Positions 60,291 through 64,000 of a stretch of 64,000 nucleotides of DNA are shown in pieces (within the stretch, counting starts at the first letter, position 1; each line of letters begins with the position of its first letter). The notes below the pieces were generated by a model that was given only the letters and a program-made list of their open reading frames with translations, made no database searches and was not told the DNA's origin. The stretch is from Zobellia uliginosa (lineage in GTDB: Bacteria; Bacteroidota; Bacteroidia; Flavobacteriales; Flavobacteriaceae): assembly GCF_900156625.1 (NCBI RefSeq), contig NZ_FTOB01000001.1:868001-932000 (forward strand), read 5' to 3'. Both the position numbers and the translations under genes were made by a program.

Positions 60291-61070
60291 TTATTGGTCA
60301 AAATGCCAGCCGTTCAGTTGCTGGATGACATGGTGGGCCGTAAGGTCGAACTGGGTAGGCACTACCGACACATAGTTGTGGGCCAAGGCCCATTCGTCGG
60401 TATCTTCCCCTTTGTCGAGCAATTCAAATTCACCGGTTAGCCAGTAGTAATCCTTGCCTCCGGGACTTTTGCGTTTATCGAATTTTTCCTTCCAGTTTGC
60501 ACGGGCCTGCCGGCAGATTTTTACCCCCTTGATATCCTCCTTTTTCGCTTTCGGTATGTTTACGTTTAAAACCACACCTTTAGGAATGCCATTGGCCAAA
60601 GATTCACTCACGATTTTTTTGATGATATCGCCGGCAGGTTCAAAGTCGGCGTGCCATGAATAGTCGCAGAGCGAAAAACCTATGGCGGGAATACCTTCGA
60701 TTCCGGCCTCTATGGCAGCACTCATGGTTCCTGAGTAGATTACGTTTATAGATGAGTTGGATCCGTGGTTTATGCCACTGACACAGATGTCGGGTTTGCG
60801 GTCGAGCAATTCTTGAAGTGCCATTTTTACACAATCCGCAGGGGTGCCGCTACAGCTGTATTCTTCTCGGGCGCCATGCTCCTTGTCGACCACGATTTTT
60901 GCTGAAAATAGGGTGTTGTCTATGGTTATGGCGTGTCCTTGGCCCGATTGGGGCCCGTCGGGAGCTACCACCACTACGTCGCCCAACTCTTTCATATAAC
61001 GAATTAGGGCCCGTATTCCCGGAGCGGTAATGCCGTCGTCGTTCGTTACTAAAATCAAAGGTTTTTTCAT
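60291..61070 (-). CDS. surE: 5'/3'-nucleotidase SurE
   Basis: 259 residues from ATG 61070. A longer form starting at 61091 would overlap the -7 box at 61089-61096, so it is rejected. The metal site is in PLILVTNDDGITAPGIRALI (Asp pair), with the Ser and Asn of SCSGTPADCV and VSGINHGSN. It dephosphorylates nucleoside monophosphates and is a stationary-phase survival protein in other bacteria. It heads the run surE/small protein/lpxB/NlpC/comEC, although separate promoters are seen. Confidence 0.95.
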   Translation of the reverse strand: MKKPLILVTNDDGITAPGIRALIRYMKELGDVVVVAPDGPQSGQGHAITIDNTLFSAKIVVDKEHGAREEYSCSGTPADCVKMALQELLDRKPDICVSGINHGSNSSINVIYSGTMSAAIEAGIEGIPAIGFSLCDYSWHADFEPAGDIIKKIVSESLANGIPKGVVLNVNIPKAKKEDIKGVKICRQARANWKEKFDKRKSPGGKDYYWLTGEFELLDKGEDTDEWALAHNYVSVVPTQFDLTAHHVIQQLNGWHFDQ

Positions 61071-61088
61071 GCGGAATACTTTATAGCG

Positions 61089-61096
61089 CAAAAATA
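61089..61096 (-). promoter_or_regulatory. -7 box TATTTTTG for surE
   Basis: Perfect TAnnTTTG on the minus strand. Transcription would start near 61082, 12 bases before the ATG at 61070, and this supports that start. No clear -33 TTG. Confidence 0.5.
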
Positions 61097-61268
61097 CGTT
61101 TTACAGAACATATCGGCCTAAGTTCGTTTAACAAAAAATTAGTGCCTTTGCTCAAAGGGTGGCATGGTTTTTTCAGTATCTTAGGGAATTCATTACTTTT
61201 AAGTGTGAAAAGTACAATCTTCACCCTTTACCAGGGTTGGTTATTAAAAATAAAACGAAAATAAATAT

Positions 61269-63392
61269 ATGAAAAGGAATCTTGCCTATTCACTTTTGGT
61301 AATGCTCATATCCGTTGCCTCATGTAGCTTTACCAATAAGTCTTTTGAGAATGATGATAAAGACAAATTGCTTTTAGACCTTATTACCTATGTCTTGGAA
61401 AAAGGACACTACGAACCTAAGAATATCGATGACGATTTTTCGGTCAGTGTATTTGAAGATTTTATAGATGTTCTTGACCCTACCAAAAGATATTTTTTGG
61501 AGGAAGATATCAAGGAGTTTGAGCAATACAAATTTCAACTTGACGACCAGATCAAGAGTACCGATATCTCTTTTTTCAATTTGGTCTATGCAAGGTTAAG
61601 GCAGCGTATGACCGAGGCGGAAACCTTGTACAAGGAAGTATTGGAGAAACCTTTTGACTATTCAAAAAAAGAGAGCATCAATATCGATTACGAGAAGATG
61701 GCCTTTGCCAGTTCAAAAAAGGAACTAAGGGAGCGTTGGAGGCAACAACTAAAGTACGCCACCTTGGGAACCTATGATTCTAAGATGAAACTGGTAGGCG
61801 AAAAGCCGGAAGAAGGCGGAAAGCCAATGACACAAAAGGAAGCTGAAAAGTCCGCCAGGGAATCTACCAAGAAAACCTTGGACGAGTTTTTTGATTTTGT
61901 CAACGACCTGCAACGTAAAGATTGGTTCGTACAATACATCAATACCATTGTTGACGAGTTCGATCCACATACCTACTATTTCGCTCCCGATGAAAAGGAT
62001 AAGTTCGATACCAGTATGTCGGGTAAGTTTGAAGGTATAGGCGCACGATTGCAAAAAAAGCCCGAAGGGGCCAAGATTGTCGATATTATCTCTGGAGGAC
62101 CAGTATGGCGTGATGCGCGTTTGGAAGTCGGAGATCAAATCTTAAAAGTGGGCCAAGAAGGTGAAGAGCCTATCAATATTGTGGGTATGCGTCTTGACGA
62201 TGCCATTAAATTGATCAAGGGGCCTAAAGGTACCGTGGTTGAATTGACAGTGCGTAAAATAGACGGTTCATTGGAAACCGTACAACTTACCAGGGATGTG
62301 GTAGAGCTTGAAGAGTCTTTTGCCAAGTCGGCGAATATCATCAAGGACGACCGTAAGTACGGAATCATCGATTTACCCAAGTTCTATGTAGATTTTGACG
62401 ATTATACCGAGAGAAACGCGGCTACCGATGTGGCCAAGGAAGTTGAGCGCTTGAAACAAGAAGGGGCCGAAGGACTGATTCTTGATTTGAGGGACAATGG
62501 TGGTGGATCTCTGAAGACCGTAGTTGAAATGGCCGGACTCTTTATTAAAGACGGTCCGATCGTTCAGGTAAGGTCTTCGGGCAAGGGCAAGGATGTGTAT
62601 GATGATAAAGACGAACGTATTCAATGGGATGGACCTTTGGTTATCTTGGTGAACGAACTTTCGGCTTCAGCCTCTGAAATTTTGGCCGCTGCCATGCAAG
62701 ATTATAAAAGGGCCATTGTTATAGGAAGCAAGCAGACCTTTGGTAAAGGTACCGTTCAGAACGTGATTCCGCTTGATAACATCGTACGCAGTAACGAGCA
62801 TGGCGATTTAGGGGCCATAAAAATCACGACACAAAAATTCTACCGTATCAACGGAGGCTCTACCCAGCTCGAAGGGGTAAAGAGTGACGTGGTGGTTCCG
62901 GACAAATACAGCTATATCGATCTAGGGGAAAGGGATCAGGCGAATCCACTGAAATGGGATAAGATCTCGCCGGCCGATTATAAGCCATGGGATGGTTATA
63001 TCGATTACGAGAAGACCATTGCCAATAGCACTAAAAGAATGGCCAACAACCCACAGATCAAGTTGATCGAAGAAAATGCAAAATGGTTGAAGCTGGAAAG
63101 TGACGAAACCGAGATTTCCTTGAACTACGATACGTACAGAGAAGAAGAAAAGGAACACAAGAAAAGGTCCGATTACTTTAAGGCGATAAGCGAATACGAT
63201 TCTAAATTGACTTTCGAGTCATTGAAGTATGAAGAGCAATTGTTTACAAAAGATTCGGTCTTGCGTGAAAAGCGTGACAGATGGCACAAGGCCTTGGCCA
63301 AAGATGTGTATGTTGAGGAAGCCGTGAATGTTTTGGAGGACTTACAAAAAAATAATATAGAGCAGAGTAAATTGGCCGCTGTAAAAGGATAA
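61269..63392 (+). CDS. prc: Carboxy-terminal processing (tail-specific) protease, S41A, lipoprotein
   Basis: 707 residues. The lipobox is SVASCSF (Cys19). Order: N-terminal helical domain (about 30-240), PDZ domain (about 250-340, GIGARLQKKPEGAKIVDIIS, IKGPKGTVVELTV) and S41 protease domain. The catalytic dyad is S467 in NELSASASEI and K493 in QTFGKGTVQNV. A DUF3340-type C-terminal helical domain completes the Prc/Tsp layout. It degrades or trims periplasmic proteins from the C-terminus. It has a 178-base upstream region of its own and a strong terminator. Confidence 0.95.
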   Translation: MKRNLAYSLLVMLISVASCSFTNKSFENDDKDKLLLDLITYVLEKGHYEPKNIDDDFSVSVFEDFIDVLDPTKRYFLEEDIKEFEQYKFQLDDQIKSTDISFFNLVYARLRQRMTEAETLYKEVLEKPFDYSKKESINIDYEKMAFASSKKELRERWRQQLKYATLGTYDSKMKLVGEKPEEGGKPMTQKEAEKSARESTKKTLDEFFDFVNDLQRKDWFVQYINTIVDEFDPHTYYFAPDEKDKFDTSMSGKFEGIGARLQKKPEGAKIVDIISGGPVWRDARLEVGDQILKVGQEGEEPINIVGMRLDDAIKLIKGPKGTVVELTVRKIDGSLETVQLTRDVVELEESFAKSANIIKDDRKYGIIDLPKFYVDFDDYTERNAATDVAKEVERLKQEGAEGLILDLRDNGGGSLKTVVEMAGLFIKDGPIVQVRSSGKGKDVYDDKDERIQWDGPLVILVNELSASASEILAAAMQDYKRAIVIGSKQTFGKGTVQNVIPLDNIVRSNEHGDLGAIKITTQKFYRINGGSTQLEGVKSDVVVPDKYSYIDLGERDQANPLKWDKISPADYKPWDGYIDYEKTIANSTKRMANNPQIKLIEENAKWLKLESDETEISLNYDTYREEEKEHKKRSDYFKAISEYDSKLTFESLKYEEQLFTKDSVLREKRDRWHKALAKDVYVEEAVNVLEDLQKNNIEQSKLAAVKG

Positions 63393-63413
63393 TAAGAAGA
63401 GTAGTTTATATTG

Positions 63414-63449
63414 AAAAAGCCCTGATGTACTAACATCAGGGCTTTTTTT
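63414..63449. terminator. Bidirectional terminator after prc
   Basis: AAAAAGCCCTGATGT and ACATCAGGGCTTTTT form a perfect 15-bp stem with loop ACTA, followed by TT. It serves prc on the plus strand and can also serve the convergent alginate lyase gene. Confidence 0.95.
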
Positions 63450-63498
63450 GTTAAAGCATGGGCCGCCCATCGTAAAAAAAGAGAGGGGGTAAAGCTTC

Positions 63499-64000
63499 TT
63501 AGTTGTGGGTTACGCTTAGGTTTTTGATACGAACTAAACCGTATGATCCCGTATAACTTGCGCCTTTAACGGATTGCAAGTAGTTACCGACTTTAAAATA
63601 GTTTTCAGATAGATCGTCAACTTCCATTTTCTTTCTGAATACGCTAGAGCCGTTCATAAAGAGCTCTACATAAGCTCCGGAATATACCAGTTTACAATTG
63701 TAAGTGGTGTCAAGACTGTAGCCGCTGAAGGTTTGGCTGCCTCCTTGTTCTTCGGTAACATAGCCGCTAATCTTTAGTTTTACCGATCCCGATGATTGGT
63801 TTTCTTCACCAATGAACTGAACCCTTACTACATCATCGACTTCAACACCGTCTGAATTTTTACTGGGACCATGTATTTGACCAAAGCAGAGTACCCCGCC
63901 ATCGCCGTCGGTATCTTGTGGGAGTTGGTTGACCTGTACGGTCCATTCCATGGTGTGGGTGCCGCTATCGCCGGTCCAACTTGCCAAGTTGCCGTTGTCC
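63499..64000 (-). CDS. PL7-family alginate lyase, C-terminal part (5' end outside window)
   Basis: The frame is open to the window edge; the TTG at 63987 is internal, so only the last 166 residues are seen, ending at the stop codon 63499-63501. The jelly-roll motifs of PL7 are present: VLCFGQIHGPSKNS (QIH, catalytic His) and ENYFKVGNYLQSV (YFKxGxYxQ, catalytic Tyr). The first conserved Arg-rich motif lies outside. The enzyme cleaves alginate, a brown-algal polysaccharide, by beta-elimination, probably outside the cell. Subfamily and endo/exo mode cannot be fixed from this part. Confidence 0.88.
   Translation of the reverse strand, partial: DNGNLASWTGDSGTHTMEWTVQVNQLPQDTDGDGGVLCFGQIHGPSKNSDGVEVDDVVRVQFIGEENQSSGSVKLKISGYVTEEQGGSQTFSGYSLDTTYNCKLVYSGAYVELFMNGSSVFRKKMEVDDLSENYFKVGNYLQSVKGASYTGSYGLVRIKNLSVTHN

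Noticed and set aside
1-64000. CRISPR array, prophage, integrase or transposase
   Set aside because: No regularly spaced repeats and no frames with recombinase or phage motifs were seen anywhere in the window.

Overview
The window comes from a marine member of the Flavobacteriaceae (Bacteroidota), probably close to Zobellia or Maribacter; the genus is an inference. The signs are perfect Bacteroidota -7 boxes (TAnnTTTG) close to start codons, weak Shine-Dalgarno sites, many signal peptides and lipoproteins, an acetyl/succinyl-ornithine carbamoyltransferase instead of a normal ArgF, a GYDIA-type GHMP kinase beside a class II HMG-CoA reductase, and carbohydrate-active enzymes (PL7 alginate lyase, GH78-like, GH113-like). 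No stretch over 300 bases lacks a gene. There is one tRNA gene (Phe). I saw no CRISPR array, insertion sequence, prophage or rRNA.

Layout. 1-1.2 kb: end of a nitrilase and an RsuA/RluB-type pseudouridine synthase whose catalytic Asp is replaced by Ser. 1.4-14.7 kb (minus strand): one large arginine/proline operon, GNAT-argG-argC-proC-argD-proA-proB-argF'-argB-argE-[broken four-helix-bundle gene]-argH-M1 peptidase. It is preceded by a perfect -7 box and an unannotated 26-residue leader peptide ending in SRRRRP, which carries six Arg and three Pro codons. This looks like an attenuator for an operon that makes both Arg and Pro. 14.7-21.2 kb (minus): a glycan gene set (MORN-repeat protein, GH78-like enzyme, two GT2 and one GT-C glycosyltransferase). 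21.3-24.2 kb (minus): a membrane polyferredoxin and its FAD oxidoreductase. 24.5-29.2 kb (plus): exported proteins (DUF547, predicted barrel, GH113-like lipoprotein, small lipoprotein, one-POTRA Omp85 protein). 29.2-31.3 kb (minus): peptide deformylase, a DUF6503-like lipoprotein and a VOC protein. 31.4-34.6 kb (plus): SDR, AhpD-like protein, flavin amine oxidase and AraC regulator. 34.8-35.9 kb: cell-wall amidase.

35.9-41.9 kb (minus): GT2 (TIGR04283-like), DUF547, purine nucleoside phosphorylase, TIGR04282-like transferase and rhodanese. This matches the accessory part of arsenosugar loci, but the radical SAM and methyltransferase genes are absent. Upstream lie a lipoprotein ADP-ribosylglycohydrolase, a small-molecule kinase and tRNA-Phe. 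42.0-50.0 kb (plus): coaX, an outer-membrane protein, a TPR protein, lptC, a small membrane protein, a CNNM/CorC protein and ppiD. A perfect 16-bp terminator hairpin lies inside the lptC signal-peptide codons. 50.0-52.3 kb (minus): mevalonate genes. 52.4-56.1 kb (plus): dipeptidyl peptidase IV and a POT peptide transporter, which fit together as peptide utilisation. 56.1-61.1 kb (minus): comEC-like, NlpC/P60 lipoprotein, lpxB, a small membrane protein and surE. 61.3-63.4 kb (plus): a tail-specific protease. 63.5-64 kb (minus): the C-terminal part of a PL7 alginate lyase that runs out of the window.
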